A stretch of 64,000 nucleotides of DNA from Actinacidiphila yeochonensis CN732 (GTDB taxonomy: Bacteria; Actinomycetota; Actinomycetes; Streptomycetales; Streptomycetaceae): positions 2,914,001-2,978,000 of the forward strand of contig NZ_JQNR01000005.1 of the NCBI RefSeq assembly GCF_000745345.1, in the 5' to 3' direction. Under the pieces are notes generated by a model. That model did not search any database. It saw only the letters and a list, made by a program, of their open reading frames with translations, and had not been told where the DNA came from. Both the position numbers and the translations under genes were made by a program. Below are positions 51,465 through 60,562 of this stretch, piece by piece (position 1 is the stretch's first letter; the number at the start of each line of letters is the position of its first letter).

Positions 51465-52733
51465 TCACGCGTAGAGCGGGTACTGCCCGGCCAGCGCGGC
51501 CACGCGGGCGCGCAGCGGCGCCTGCTCCTCCTCGGGGAAGGAGGGGGAGCCGGTCAGCACGGCGGCGATGACGTCCGCGACCTCGCGGAAGTCGTCGGCG
51601 CCGAAGCCCCGGGTGGCCAGCGCGGGCGTGCCGATCCGCAGGCCCGAGGTGACCATGGGCGGCCGGGGGTCGTTCGGCACCGCGTTGCGGTTGACGGTGA
51701 TCCCCACCGCGTGCAGCCGGTCCTCGGCCTGCTGGCCGTCCAGGGCGGACTCGCGCAGGTCCACCAGGACCAGGTGCACGTCCGTGCCGCCGGACAGCAC
51801 CGACACGCCCGCCCCGGCCAGGTCCGGCTGGGACAGCCGCTCGGCCAGGATGCGGGCACCCTCCAGCGTACGGGACTGCCGGTCCTTGAACTCGTCCGTC
51901 GCCGCCGCCTTGAACGCGACCGCCTTGGCGGCGATCACGTGCTCCAGCGGGCCACCCTGCTGACCAGGGAAGACAGCGGAGTTGATCTTCTTCGCCAGCT
52001 CGGCCTTGGCCAGGATGACGCCGCCGCGCGGGCCGCCCAGCGTCTTGTGCGTGGTGGTGGTCACCACGTCCGCGTACGGCACCGGCGAGGGGTGCAGCCC
52101 CGCCGCGACGAGGCCGGCGAAGTGGGCCATGTCCACCATCAGGTAGGCGCCGACCTCGTCCGCGATCCGGCGGAACTCCGCGAAGTCCAGCTGGCGCGGG
52201 TACGCCGACCAGCCGGCCACGATCAGCTTCGGGCGCCGCTCCTTGGCCAGCCGCTCCACCTCGGCCATGTCGACCAGGCCGGTCTCGGCGTCCACGTGGT
52301 AGGCGGCCACGTCGTACAGCTTGCCGGAGAAGTTGATCCGCATGCCGTGGGTGAGGTGGCCGCCGTGCGCCAGGTCCAGCCCCAGGATGGTGTCCCCGGG
52401 GTTGAGCAGGGCGAACATCGCCGCGGCGTTGGCCTGCGCGCCGGAGTGCGGCTGCACGTTGGCCGCCTCGGCGCCGAACAGCGCCTTGACCCTGTCGATG
52501 GCGAGCTGCTCGATGACGTCGACGTGCTCGCAGCCGCCGTAGTAGCGGCGGCCGGGGTAGCCCTCGGCGTACTTGTTCGTCAGCACCGAGCCCTGGGCCT
52601 CCAGCACCGCGGTGGGCGCGAAGTTCTCGGAGGCGATCATCTCCAGGGTGGTGCGCTGACGCTCCAGCTCGGCGTCGATGGCGGCGGCGACGTCCGGGTC
52701 GAAGTCGTGCAGGGACTGGTTCAGAAGCGACAT
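51465..52733 (-). CDS. glyA: Serine hydroxymethyltransferase
   Basis: A 422-residue PLP enzyme interconverting glycine and serine with methylene-tetrahydrofolate. MIASENFAPTAVLEAQGSVLTNKYAEGYPG and YYGGCEHVD are family hallmarks. TTTTHKTLGGPRGG holds the PLP Lys near residue 229. Seven bases separate it from gcvH upstream, so gcvH-glyA form an operon. As part of the glycine-cleavage block it condenses the C1 unit released by GcvT with a second glycine to make serine for SdaA. A housekeeping glyA probably exists elsewhere. Confidence 0.95.
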   Translation of the reverse strand: MSLLNQSLHDFDPDVAAAIDAELERQRTTLEMIASENFAPTAVLEAQGSVLTNKYAEGYPGRRYYGGCEHVDVIEQLAIDRVKALFGAEAANVQPHSGAQANAAAMFALLNPGDTILGLDLAHGGHLTHGMRINFSGKLYDVAAYHVDAETGLVDMAEVERLAKERRPKLIVAGWSAYPRQLDFAEFRRIADEVGAYLMVDMAHFAGLVAAGLHPSPVPYADVVTTTTHKTLGGPRGGVILAKAELAKKINSAVFPGQQGGPLEHVIAAKAVAFKAAATDEFKDRQSRTLEGARILAERLSQPDLAGAGVSVLSGGTDVHLVLVDLRESALDGQQAEDRLHAVGITVNRNAVPNDPRPPMVTSGLRIGTPALATRGFGADDFREVADVIAAVLTGSPSFPEEEQAPLRARVAALAGQYPLYA

Positions 52734-52740
52734 GGCGGCC

Positions 52741-53121
52741 TCAGCCCTCGATGAACGCGTCGTACTCGGCCTTGGAGAGCAGCTCCTCGGCCTCCCCGGA
52801 GACCCGCACCTTGAACAGCCAGCCGCCGGCGAAGGGGGCGGTGTTCACCAGCGACGGGTCGTCGGCCACGTCCTGGTTGACCTCCGTCACCTCACCGCTG
52901 ACCGGCGAGTACAGCTCGCTGACGGACTTGGTCGACTCCAGCTCGCCGCAGCTCTCGCCCGCGGTGACCGACGCGCCGACCTCCGGGAGCTGGACGAAGA
53001 CGACGTCACCGAGCGCGTCGGCGGCGTGCGAGGTGATCCCCACGGTGGACACGCCGTCCTCGGCGGCGTCGAGCCACTCGTGCTCCTTGCTGTAGCGCAG
53101 CTGCTCAGGGTTGATGGTCAT
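52741..53121 (-). CDS. gcvH: Glycine cleavage system H protein
   Basis: A 126-residue lipoyl carrier. The lipoylated Lys lies in GELESTKSVSELYSPVSGEV. LRYSKEHEWLDAAEDG opens the fold and GWLFKVRVSGEAEELLSKAEYDAFI closes it. It shuttles the aminomethyl group from GcvP to GcvT. GcvP is not in this window and must be elsewhere. It is transcribed after gcvT, across a 235-base spacer that contains a long hairpin. Confidence 0.95.
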   Translation of the reverse strand: MTINPEQLRYSKEHEWLDAAEDGVSTVGITSHAADALGDVVFVQLPEVGASVTAGESCGELESTKSVSELYSPVSGEVTEVNQDVADDPSLVNTAPFAGGWLFKVRVSGEAEELLSKAEYDAFIEG

Positions 53122-53309
53122 GGCGCGAATTCTCCCGGATATGGAGGTGTGGGTACGGCCGCGCGGGCCACGGACGGCGCACGCGGCGGTCGGGTGGGGG
53201 GAGGTGGGGCTTTCGGTACGAGCCCGCCGGCGCGCCGCCGGTGGGAGCCGGGCGGGGGACGCGGACGGCGGGCTCAGACGGAACCGGCCGGTGGCCGGTC
53301 CGGCGATCG

Positions 53310-53357
53310 ACCGGTGGCCGGTCCGGTGACCGGTCGGTGACCGGACCAGCCACCGGT
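53310..53357. repeat. Long imperfect hairpin between gcvT and gcvH
   Basis: Arms at 53310-53331 and 53336-53357 pair at 20 of 22 positions around a GGTC loop, reaching the gcvT stop codon. A further copy of the GGTGGCCGGTCCGG core lies at 53290-53303. It could attenuate or stabilise the mRNA between gcvT and gcvH. Confidence 0.6.
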
Positions 53358-54472
53358 CAGCGGGCGCGCTTGTAGAACGGCAGCGCCACCACGGAGTGCG
53401 GCTCGTGGGAGCCGCGGATGTCCACGGCCACCCCGGACGTGCCCTGCTCGGTGTGGGCGGCGTCGACGTACGCCATCGCGATCGGCACCCCGAGGGTCGG
53501 GGAGGGCGCGCCGGAGGTGACCTCGCCGATCACCGCGCCGGCCGCGTCCACCACCGGGAAGCCGGCCCGCGGCACCCGCCGGCCCTCGGCGACCAGGCCG
53601 ACCAGGGTGCGCGGCGGGACCTCCGCGGCCCGGGCGGCCGCGGCCAGCAGCGCCTCACGCCCGACGAAGTCGCCCGGCTTGTCGAACTTCACGACCCGGC
53701 CCAGGCCCGCGTCGAAGGGCGTCACCGAGGCGGTCAGCTCGTGGCCGTACAGCGGCATGCCGGCCTCCAGCCGGAGGGTGTCGCGGCAGGACAGCCCGCA
53801 GGGGACCAGGCCGTGCGGCGCGCCCGCCTCGGTCAGCGCCTGCCACAGCTTCTCGGCGTCGCCCGGCGCCACGAACAGCTCGAAGCCGTCCTCGCCGGTG
53901 TAGCCCGTGCGGGCGATCATCGCCGGCACGCCCGCGACCACGCCCGGCAGCCCGGCGTAGTAGCGCAGGGAGTCCAGGTCGGCGTCGGTGAGGGAGGCCA
54001 GGATGGCCGGCGCCTGCGGGCCCTGGACGGCGAGCAGCGCGTACGCGTCGCGGTCGTCGCGCACCTCGGCGTCGAACCCGGCCGCGCGCAGCGCCAGCGT
54101 GTCCAGCACCGTCTGGGCGTTGGAGGCGTTGGCCACGACCAGGTACTCCTGGTCGCCGGTCCGGTACACGATCAGGTCGTCGAGGATGCCGCCGTCGGGC
54201 GCGCACACCATCGTGTAGCGGGCCCGGCCCACCGCCAGCGCCGACAGGTGGCCGACCAGCGCGTGGTCCAGCGCCTGTCCGGCCTGCGGCCCGGTGACGG
54301 CGATCTCGCCCATGTGCGAGAGGTCGAAGAGGCCGGCCCGGGTGCGCACGGCCTGGTGCTCCTCGCGCTCGCTGGCGTAGCGCAGCGGCATGTCCCAGCC
54401 GGCGAAGTCGGTCATGGTGGCGCCCAGGGCGCGGTGCAGCGCGTCGAGCGCGGTCCTGCGGGGCTCGCTCAT
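53357..54472 (-). CDS. gcvT: Glycine cleavage system aminomethyltransferase (T protein)
   Basis: A 371-residue protein transferring the C1 unit from lipoyl-bound aminomethyl to tetrahydrofolate. TALDALHRALGATMTDFAGWDMPLRYAS is the conserved start and LFDLSHMGEI follows. The folate-binding segment has RTGYTGEDGFELF, and CRDTLRLEAGMPLYGHEL is present. The start at 54472 gives MSEPRRTALDALH. It is the first gene behind the glycine riboswitch, which should switch it on when glycine is high. Confidence 0.95.
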   Translation of the reverse strand: MSEPRRTALDALHRALGATMTDFAGWDMPLRYASEREEHQAVRTRAGLFDLSHMGEIAVTGPQAGQALDHALVGHLSALAVGRARYTMVCAPDGGILDDLIVYRTGDQEYLVVANASNAQTVLDTLALRAAGFDAEVRDDRDAYALLAVQGPQAPAILASLTDADLDSLRYYAGLPGVVAGVPAMIARTGYTGEDGFELFVAPGDAEKLWQALTEAGAPHGLVPCGLSCRDTLRLEAGMPLYGHELTASVTPFDAGLGRVVKFDKPGDFVGREALLAAAARAAEVPPRTLVGLVAEGRRVPRAGFPVVDAAGAVIGEVTSGAPSPTLGVPIAMAYVDAAHTEQGTSGVAVDIRGSHEPHSVVALPFYKRAR

Positions 54473-54544
54473 GGGGTTGTGGACTCCCAGGTGTGACGGT
54501 CGGATGGCGGCCGGTACGGGCCGGACGAGGGGCCCTCGGTCCGG

Positions 54545-54766
54545 CCTCCCCATCTGTCATCGGAACCTGAGAGGTTCACCGTGAACCCGGCGAGGGGCCA
54601 CGGTTTGCACCTTGGGTGGGAGCGGGGCCCGGGGGCGCACCGCTCCGCTTTTCAGATCTGCCTCGCCCGCGCGGTATCTGTGCCTGAGAGATTCAAGGGA
54701 GGGCTTGCTCCTTCGGCGCCGGGCCCGCCGCCGTACCGGCCGGCTGGTCCCGGAACTCTCCCGCGC
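54545..54766 (-). promoter_or_regulatory. Tandem glycine riboswitch in the gcvT leader
   Basis: Read leftward, aptamer one starts with GGGAGAG near 54763 and has GGCGCCGAAGGAGCAAG and CTCTCAGGCACAGATACC, the core bases of the glycine aptamer. A short linker leads to a second aptamer with ACCCAAGGTGCAAACC and ACCTCTCAGGTTCCGATGACAG near 54550-54620. The gcvT start lies about 75 bases further. Glycine binding in this family turns the downstream genes on. Confidence 0.88.
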
Positions 54767-55084
54767 GGCCTCGAACGGCCGTTATGCAGATGTCTGGCCT
54801 CATCATTGCACGTCGCCCCGGGGCCCCGCCCGCCCGGCCCGCCCGGCCGGCCCGCCGGACAGCGGCCCGTCGTCCGGCAGCGGTCCGGCAGCGCTCCGGC
54901 CTCCGCCGGGCAGCGGCGCGGCGAGGGCCGAGCCGGCTCCACCCCGACCGGTCCGCACCCCTCCGTGTCCCTTCATGCTCCTCCGCGCCCGTCCGGAAGC
55001 ACCCGGTCGGCGGCATCCCCCGCGGGCCCCGGGCCGGATAGGGTTTCCCGCGCACGTGACGGACAAGCGCGGACAAGGGTGGGT

Positions 55085-55831
55085 ATGGAGAATCCGGCGC
55101 CGTACATATGGCCGGCCAACGAGCTGGAAGAGGTGCTGAGCGCCAGCCTGGGCAACCCCGCGGCCACGCCCAGGCTGCTGGAGGTGCTCGGCCGCTCGCA
55201 CGTGTGGGTGCCGCTGCCGAACGGCGGCAGCCCGGACTCGGTCGAACTCGACCTGCCCACGATGGAGCTGGGCGGCGCGCTGTTCGTGCCGGTGTTCAGC
55301 TCCGAGCAGCAGTTCCGGCTGGCCGCCGAAGGCATGTCGTGCACGGTGGCGCCGGTCCAGGAGTTCGCCCGCGGCCTGCCGCCGCAGCTGGGCATCGCGG
55401 TCAACCCCGGCGGCGCGGTCGGGGTGCCGCTGCCGCCCGCGGCCGTGGCCCGGCTGTGCCGGCCCGCGGCGGGGGAGCGCGGCGCGGAGACCGCTTCCGG
55501 CGCGCGGGTGCGGCTGTGGGAGCCGGACCACGAGAGCGAACCGGTGGACTTCCTGGCCGCGGCGGCCGGCGAGTTCGCGGTGACCCCGGTGGTGCTCAGC
55601 GCCCGGCGGGCCATGGCGGTGGTCGAGGACGACCCGCCGGCGCTCTTCGTCGGGGTCGAGCTGGACGGCTGGCAGGAGGGCGACCGGGCCGCCGCCCTGG
55701 ACGCGCTGGGCCGGGCCGCGGGCACCGCGCTGCCGCCCTGGCCGGTCCACCTGATCCTCCTGGACCTGGCCCAGGACCCGGTCGGCGACTGGATGCTCGA
55801 CAGGGTGCAGCCGTTCTTCACCCGCGACTGA
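55085..55831 (+). CDS. SseB-family protein
   Basis: A 248-residue soluble protein. It has the SseB N-domain (SHVWVPLPNGG, MELGGALFVPVFSSEQQF, LPPQLGIAVNPGGAVGVPL) and an SseB C-terminal domain (ALFVGVELDG, PVHLILLDLAQDPVGDWMLDRVQPFF). SseB was named for enhanced serine sensitivity in E. coli; the biochemical function is unknown. Its place beside glycine/serine genes, transcribed away from them, is suggestive. ATG 55085 follows AAGGGTGG; an in-frame GTG at 55079 is possible. Confidence 0.85.
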   Translation: MENPAPYIWPANELEEVLSASLGNPAATPRLLEVLGRSHVWVPLPNGGSPDSVELDLPTMELGGALFVPVFSSEQQFRLAAEGMSCTVAPVQEFARGLPPQLGIAVNPGGAVGVPLPPAAVARLCRPAAGERGAETASGARVRLWEPDHESEPVDFLAAAAGEFAVTPVVLSARRAMAVVEDDPPALFVGVELDGWQEGDRAAALDALGRAAGTALPPWPVHLILLDLAQDPVGDWMLDRVQPFFTRD

Positions 55832-56076
55832 GCCCGCGACTGAGCCCGGGCCCGGGGCCGGGTCCCCGACGGACCCGGTCCCGGGCCGGGCGGCGCGCGG
55901 AACCCGCGGACGGGGACCGGCGCACACCCGGTGGGCCGGGCACGTTCAGCGGACCTGTACGCGCCGTATATCCGGAAGCGGTTGAGTCGGTCGACGTTCC
56001 ACCGCGAACCCCCACCTGATTTGATGGCGGGCGACGTGAGGTGAACGCAAGGACGAGGGGAAAGGGGCGGTCCCAC

Positions 56077-56805
56077 GTGATCGCGGGCGCGCAAGGCGGT
56101 GCGGCGCCGGCCGGCCAGGTGGAGCAGTCGCTGCTCCAGGTGGCACCCGGCCGGTTCGACGCATACGAGAACCTGCTCGCGTCGCTGGCCGAGGGCCAGG
56201 TGTGGATGCTGCTCTGGCACGGCTCGCCGGGCTCACCGGACGCGCGGTACGGCTCCATGCAACTGGACGGGTACGGCTACACGCCCTGCTTCAGCTCGCC
56301 GCGCGAGCTGGCCGCCAGCGGGTGGAACCGCGACCACGAGGTGGTCTCCGGCCGCGAGATCGCCCAGTGCCTCTACCCCGACCGGCTCGGCCTGTGGATC
56401 AACCCGCACGCGGCCGGCGGCGGGATCGGCGTGCCCTGGGCCGACCTGCGCCGGGTGGCGGTCGGCCTCGACGTGCTGCCGGCCGGGCCGCTCCAGATCG
56501 GCGAGCCCTCCCTGCCGCTGCCCGAGTTCCACGCCCTGCTCGCCCAGGCCGCCCACCGCACACCCGTCGTGCGCGGCCTGCGCCAGGCGTGGGTGCAGCC
56601 GGTCCTGGGCGAGCCGTACCTGGCCGTCGGCGTGGAGGTGCACGACGGCGCCCCGCAGGCGGCGGAGTCGGTGCGGATGATGATGCAGCAGGCGGTGGCC
56701 GGGGTGCCCGACGGCGTCGCCGTCTCCACGGTGTCGCTGGCCGACCCGTACGACCCCGTGGCCCTGTGGATGCGTACCTTCGGCCGGCCCATCTTCGACC
56801 GCTGA
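56077..56805 (+). CDS. Second SseB-family protein
   Basis: A protein of about 242 residues: QVEQSLLQVAPGRFDAYENLLASLAEGQVWMLLWHG, then TPCFSSPREL, LGLWINPHAAGGGIGVPW and the C-terminal YLAVGVEVHDG with PYDPVALWMRTFGRPIFDR. It is parallel in plan to the preceding gene but diverged. The GTG at 56077 is chosen because homology to the family begins there; GTG 56041 would add 12 basic residues. The 294 bases after it, up to the DUF885 gene, contain no gene that I can see. Confidence 0.8.
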   Translation: MIAGAQGGAAPAGQVEQSLLQVAPGRFDAYENLLASLAEGQVWMLLWHGSPGSPDARYGSMQLDGYGYTPCFSSPRELAASGWNRDHEVVSGREIAQCLYPDRLGLWINPHAAGGGIGVPWADLRRVAVGLDVLPAGPLQIGEPSLPLPEFHALLAQAAHRTPVVRGLRQAWVQPVLGEPYLAVGVEVHDGAPQAAESVRMMMQQAVAGVPDGVAVSTVSLADPYDPVALWMRTFGRPIFDR

Positions 56806-57099
56806 GGCCGGTACGGCCGTCGCCGCGGGAGGGCCGCAGGACCGGAGGGCGGGGCCGGAGCCGGGGAGGGCCGGAGGGGCGAGCCGTCCGGCACGGCCCG
56901 GTGGGTTCCGCGCCGTACCTGGTTGGGCCGTACCCGGTTGGGCCGGGCCATGCACTACGGCGGGCGAACCGCTGGGCCCGGCCCCGCGCGCTGCCGGGCC
57001 AGGCCGGGACGCTGTCCGACGCCCAGCCGGGCCCAGTCGGCACCCTGCCCCGACGCCCCCAGCGGCCCCGGCCGATCCCCGAACCGTCCCGCCGCGCGC

Positions 57100-58614
57100 T
57101 CAGCCCGCGAGCGCCGCGTCCAGCAGCCCCAGCGGCGGGCTGCCCAGCTCCAGCAGCGCCGCGTGGAAGCGCTTGAGCGTGAAGCCCGAACCCCACTGCG
57201 CCCGGGCGCGTTCGCGCAGCCGCAGGATCTCCAGCTTCCCCCAGGTGTAGCGGCCGTACGCGGCGTCGAACGTGCCGCGCCGGGCCTCCGAGGCCGCCGC
57301 GGCCGGCGACAGGTGGGCGTCGCGGACGAAGAGCTCCGTGGCGTCGTCCAGGGTCAGCGCCCCGGTGTGCAGCCCGATCGCGCAGCTGAGCCGGGTGACC
57401 CGGACCAGCGCCTCCAACGCCACGCCCACCGCGAACCGCGGGTCGTCGGCCCGGAACCCCTCCTCCAGGCAGACCTCCTCCGCGTAGTGCGCCCACCCCT
57501 CGGTGAAGGACAGGCCGTGCAGCAGCCGCCGCACCGGCCCCGCGGCCCGGCGCAGCGCCCGGCCGTGCGCGAAGTGCCCGGGCGCCACCTCGTGGACGGT
57601 GATCGCCGGCAGGCTGGTGCGGCTGAAGACGGTCAGCCACTCCTCCTGCTCCTCCTCCGGCCACGACGGGTCCGGCGGCGTCACGTGGTACCAGGACGGG
57701 GCGTCCCGCTCGCCCGGCGCGGCCCACGTCATCATCGCCATCGCCCAGCTCCGCGACGCCGGGGCCGGGCCGACCGCGCACTCGCCGTCGGTGTGCGGGG
57801 CGAGCCCAAGGTCCCGGGTGAAGGCGATCACCTCCTCGGTGAGCCGGGCCGCCTCCGGGACGACCTCGTCGGCGGCCGGGTGGTCGGCCAGCAGCTCCGG
57901 GATCAGCGACGCCACACTCCGGCGCGCGTCCAACTCGGCGCAGGCGCGCGCCAGCATCTCCTCCAGCCGGGCGCGCTCCCGCGCGGCCTCCGACGCCAGC
58001 CGGGCGAGGTCGACCTCCAGGCCCTCCTGCGAGCCCATCAGCGCGGCCAGCGCCGGTCCGCCCAGCCGCGGATCGGGGTCGCCGTGCGCGGCGGTCCGTT
58101 CCAGGTGGGTGGTGAGCCGGGCGTGCGCCCGCAGCGCGGCGGCGGCCTCGGCGCCGCTCTCCGGGTCGACCCCCTCCGTCAGGCCGCGGACCGCGCCGAG
58201 CAGCGCCCCCGCGACCGGAGCCGGCACCAGGTCCAGCGAGGCCAGGGCGGCGTCCACGGCGTCCGGCCACCGCGCCAGGTGGCGGCGCCGGGCCCGCTCG
58301 CGCTCCTTCGCCGGGGCGTACTCGCGGTCGTAGGTGGCCAGTTCGAGGTTGGACAGGTGCGGGTAGGGGCTGCGGCGGTGCAGTTCGAGGTCGCCGTACT
58401 GGACGCGCAGGGCCCGTTCGAAGACGGCGAGGTGGGCCTCGTCGTGGGCGTCGCGCAGCGGCCCGGTGCCGCGCGCCCGCTCCAGCGCGGCGAGCGCGGC
58501 CCGCACGCCGTCCGGTGAGAGGTCCTGCACCCGCCCGTCGTACTCATGCAGGCCGGACATCTCCCTGGCCTGGGGCACCATCAGGTCACACACCGCACGC
58601 AGCCGCTCGTTCAC
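57100..58614 (-). CDS. DUF885-family metalloprotease-like protein
   Basis: A 504-residue protein. The zinc motif is ITVHEVAPGHFAHGRAL (HExxxGH form) near residue 340, followed by SFTEGWAHYAEEVCLEEGF, which supplies the downstream Glu. An N-terminal helical region precedes it. There is no signal peptide, so it acts in the cytoplasm. The family is related to carboxypeptidase-type gluzincins; its substrates are unknown. The GTG at 58614 starts MNERLRAVCDLM. It is divergent from the peptide ABC transporter. Confidence 0.82.
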   Translation of the reverse strand: MNERLRAVCDLMVPQAREMSGLHEYDGRVQDLSPDGVRAALAALERARGTGPLRDAHDEAHLAVFERALRVQYGDLELHRRSPYPHLSNLELATYDREYAPAKERERARRRHLARWPDAVDAALASLDLVPAPVAGALLGAVRGLTEGVDPESGAEAAAALRAHARLTTHLERTAAHGDPDPRLGGPALAALMGSQEGLEVDLARLASEAARERARLEEMLARACAELDARRSVASLIPELLADHPAADEVVPEAARLTEEVIAFTRDLGLAPHTDGECAVGPAPASRSWAMAMMTWAAPGERDAPSWYHVTPPDPSWPEEEQEEWLTVFSRTSLPAITVHEVAPGHFAHGRALRRAAGPVRRLLHGLSFTEGWAHYAEEVCLEEGFRADDPRFAVGVALEALVRVTRLSCAIGLHTGALTLDDATELFVRDAHLSPAAAASEARRGTFDAAYGRYTWGKLEILRLRERARAQWGSGFTLKRFHAALLELGSPPLGLLDAALAG

Positions 58615-59030
58615 GGCATGACCGTACCCCGGCCGGACGAACGGGTAACAAACGGTCCGTCAGAAGATCACAGTTGCGCATCCCTTCCCGGCGGGGGCTG
58701 GCGGGTGATCGCGAGCGGGCAGAAGAATCCAGCGGCAGGAGGTCCTGGAAAGTGCATGTCAAAAGGATTTCCGGGTCCGACGCTGGACGGGCCGGCCGAC
58801 CACTGTGCGACCGGCCGCGCGGCCTGCCGGGCGGCGAACAGCGGTACGAGTGAAGTCGGCTTGAAAGAACGGCTGTTGCGCGACCAGACCGGTCGCGGGG
58901 AGCCGCGAAGAGTGCGACACGGAGTGACGTCCGCGCCGTTGTCGGCGGGCGGTCGCGCGGCGGCGAGCGGTACGAACGGCGGCCCGCGGCGGTACGGCGG
59001 GCGGGCGGCACAGCGCGGCACGCACGTCGA

Positions 59031-59375
59031 AACAGGCACCGAGCAGCACGGATCAGAGCACCGAGCAGAGCACGGATCAGCACCGAGCAGAGCACGGATC
59101 GGCACGGATCAGCACCGAGCGGCACCGCACCCGGCAGTACCGGGCGGCGCCGAGCGGTATCGCACCTGACGGCGCCGAGTAGCACCAGCCAGCAGTGGGT
59201 AGCACCGGGCAGTACCAGGCACATTCCGAACGGGCGCGGAGCCGGCGCCGAAGAGGCCCCAAGGGCCGTCGAGCAGGCGCGGGACAGCACCGAGAACAGC
59301 CGCAGGACAGCACCAGCAGAGCACTGAACAGGGCACCGAGCAGAGCACTGAGCAGGGCACCGAGCAGCAACTGGC
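59031..59375 (+). repeat. Degenerate AGCACSGAGCAG-type repeat field
   Basis: Units like AGCACCGAGC, AGCACGGATC and GAGCAGGGCACC recur more than a dozen times over some 340 bases, densest at 59031-59120 and 59300-59370. They lie in the 835-base region between the DUF885 gene and the ABC permease. No gene is convincing there; an open frame from 59195 is a by-product of the repeats. Confidence 0.65.
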
Positions 59376-59449
59376 AACAGCGGGGTCCGAGCCGCCACCG
59401 CGGCCGGGCGCGCGCTGGCAGCCCGCCGGCGAGAGGGGTCGTCACCACC

Positions 59450-60448
59450 ATGACCGCACCGATCGAGACCACCCCGGGACAGGCCGAGGCCCAGCCCGAG
59501 GCTGTCCTGAGCGGGGCCGGGCCGAGCCTGATCGAGGGGCGCTCCCTCGGCCAGATCGCCTGGCGGCGCTTCCGGCGGGACAAGGTGGCCGTGGCGGGCG
59601 GCATCGTCGTCATCCTGCTGGTGCTGCTGGCCGTGCTGGCCCGGCCGATCGAGTCGATCTTCGACCTCGACCCGGACAAGTTCCACCAGAACCTGGTCGA
59701 CCCGAACCTGCTCGCCCCCAAGGGCGGCTGGGGCGGCGTCAGTTGGGCGCACCCGCTGGGCGTGGACCCGTTGTACGGGCGGGACATGCTCTCCCGCATC
59801 ATCGAGGGTTCGTGGCTGTCGCTGCTGGTGGCCACCGGCGCGACCGTGCTGTCCAACGTGATCGGCACCGTCCTCGGCGTCGTCGCCGGCTACTACGGCG
59901 GCTGGGTGGACAGCCTGATCAGCCGGCTGATGGACATCTTCCTCGCCTTCCCGCTGCTGCTGTTCGCCATCTCGATCTCCGCGGCCCTCCAGGACGGCGC
60001 CTTCGGGCTGAGCGGGCTGTGGCTGCACGTGTGGGTGCTGATCTTCGTGATCGGCTTCTTCAACTGGCCCTACATGGGCCGGATCGTGCGCGGCCAGACG
60101 CTCAGCCTGCGCGAGCGGGAGTTCGTCGAGGCGGCACGCAGCCTGGGCGCCCGCGGGCCGTACATCCTCTTCCGGGAGCTGCTGCCGAACCTCGTGGCGC
60201 CGATCCTCGTGTACTCCACGCTGCTGATCCCCACGAACATCCTCTTCGAGGCCGGCCTGAGCTACCTCGGCGTCGGCATCGCCCCGCCCCAGGCGTCGTG
60301 GGGCAACATGCTCACCGACGCCGTGACGTACTTCGAGATCGACCCGATGTTCATGGTCGTGCCCGGTGCGGCCATCTTCATCACCGTCCTCGCCTTCAAC
60401 CTGCTCGGCGACGGGCTGCGCGACGCGCTCGACCCGCGCGGCAAGTAG
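59450..60448 (+). CDS. Peptide/nickel-type ABC transporter permease (DppC/OppC)
   Basis: A 332-residue permease with an N-terminal cytoplasmic segment (GRSLGQIAWRRFRRDKVAVAGGIVVILL), six helices and the EAA loop EFVEAARSLGARGPYILFRELLPNLVAPILVY. The HPLGVDPLYGRDMLSRIIEG motif is typical of the C-type subunit. ATG 59450 follows GAGAGGGG. It is the first gene of the transporter operon: permease C, binding protein, permease B, ATPase. Confidence 0.9.
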   Translation: MTAPIETTPGQAEAQPEAVLSGAGPSLIEGRSLGQIAWRRFRRDKVAVAGGIVVILLVLLAVLARPIESIFDLDPDKFHQNLVDPNLLAPKGGWGGVSWAHPLGVDPLYGRDMLSRIIEGSWLSLLVATGATVLSNVIGTVLGVVAGYYGGWVDSLISRLMDIFLAFPLLLFAISISAALQDGAFGLSGLWLHVWVLIFVIGFFNWPYMGRIVRGQTLSLREREFVEAARSLGARGPYILFRELLPNLVAPILVYSTLLIPTNILFEAGLSYLGVGIAPPQASWGNMLTDAVTYFEIDPMFMVVPGAAIFITVLAFNLLGDGLRDALDPRGK

Positions 60449-60562
60449 GCCCGCACCCCTGCTCCCCACCCGCATCCGCACCGCCGAACCGCCGGCGCCG
60501 CCGCCCATCCCCGCGGCCGGCCTGGCTCTGCACCACCCACCGATCAGGAGGTCGTCCTCGGC

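Noticed and set aside
59195..59449. Upstream start for the ABC permease
   Set aside because: The added residues are Arg/Ser/Ala repeats produced by the degenerate DNA repeat field; family similarity and a ribosome site support ATG 59450.
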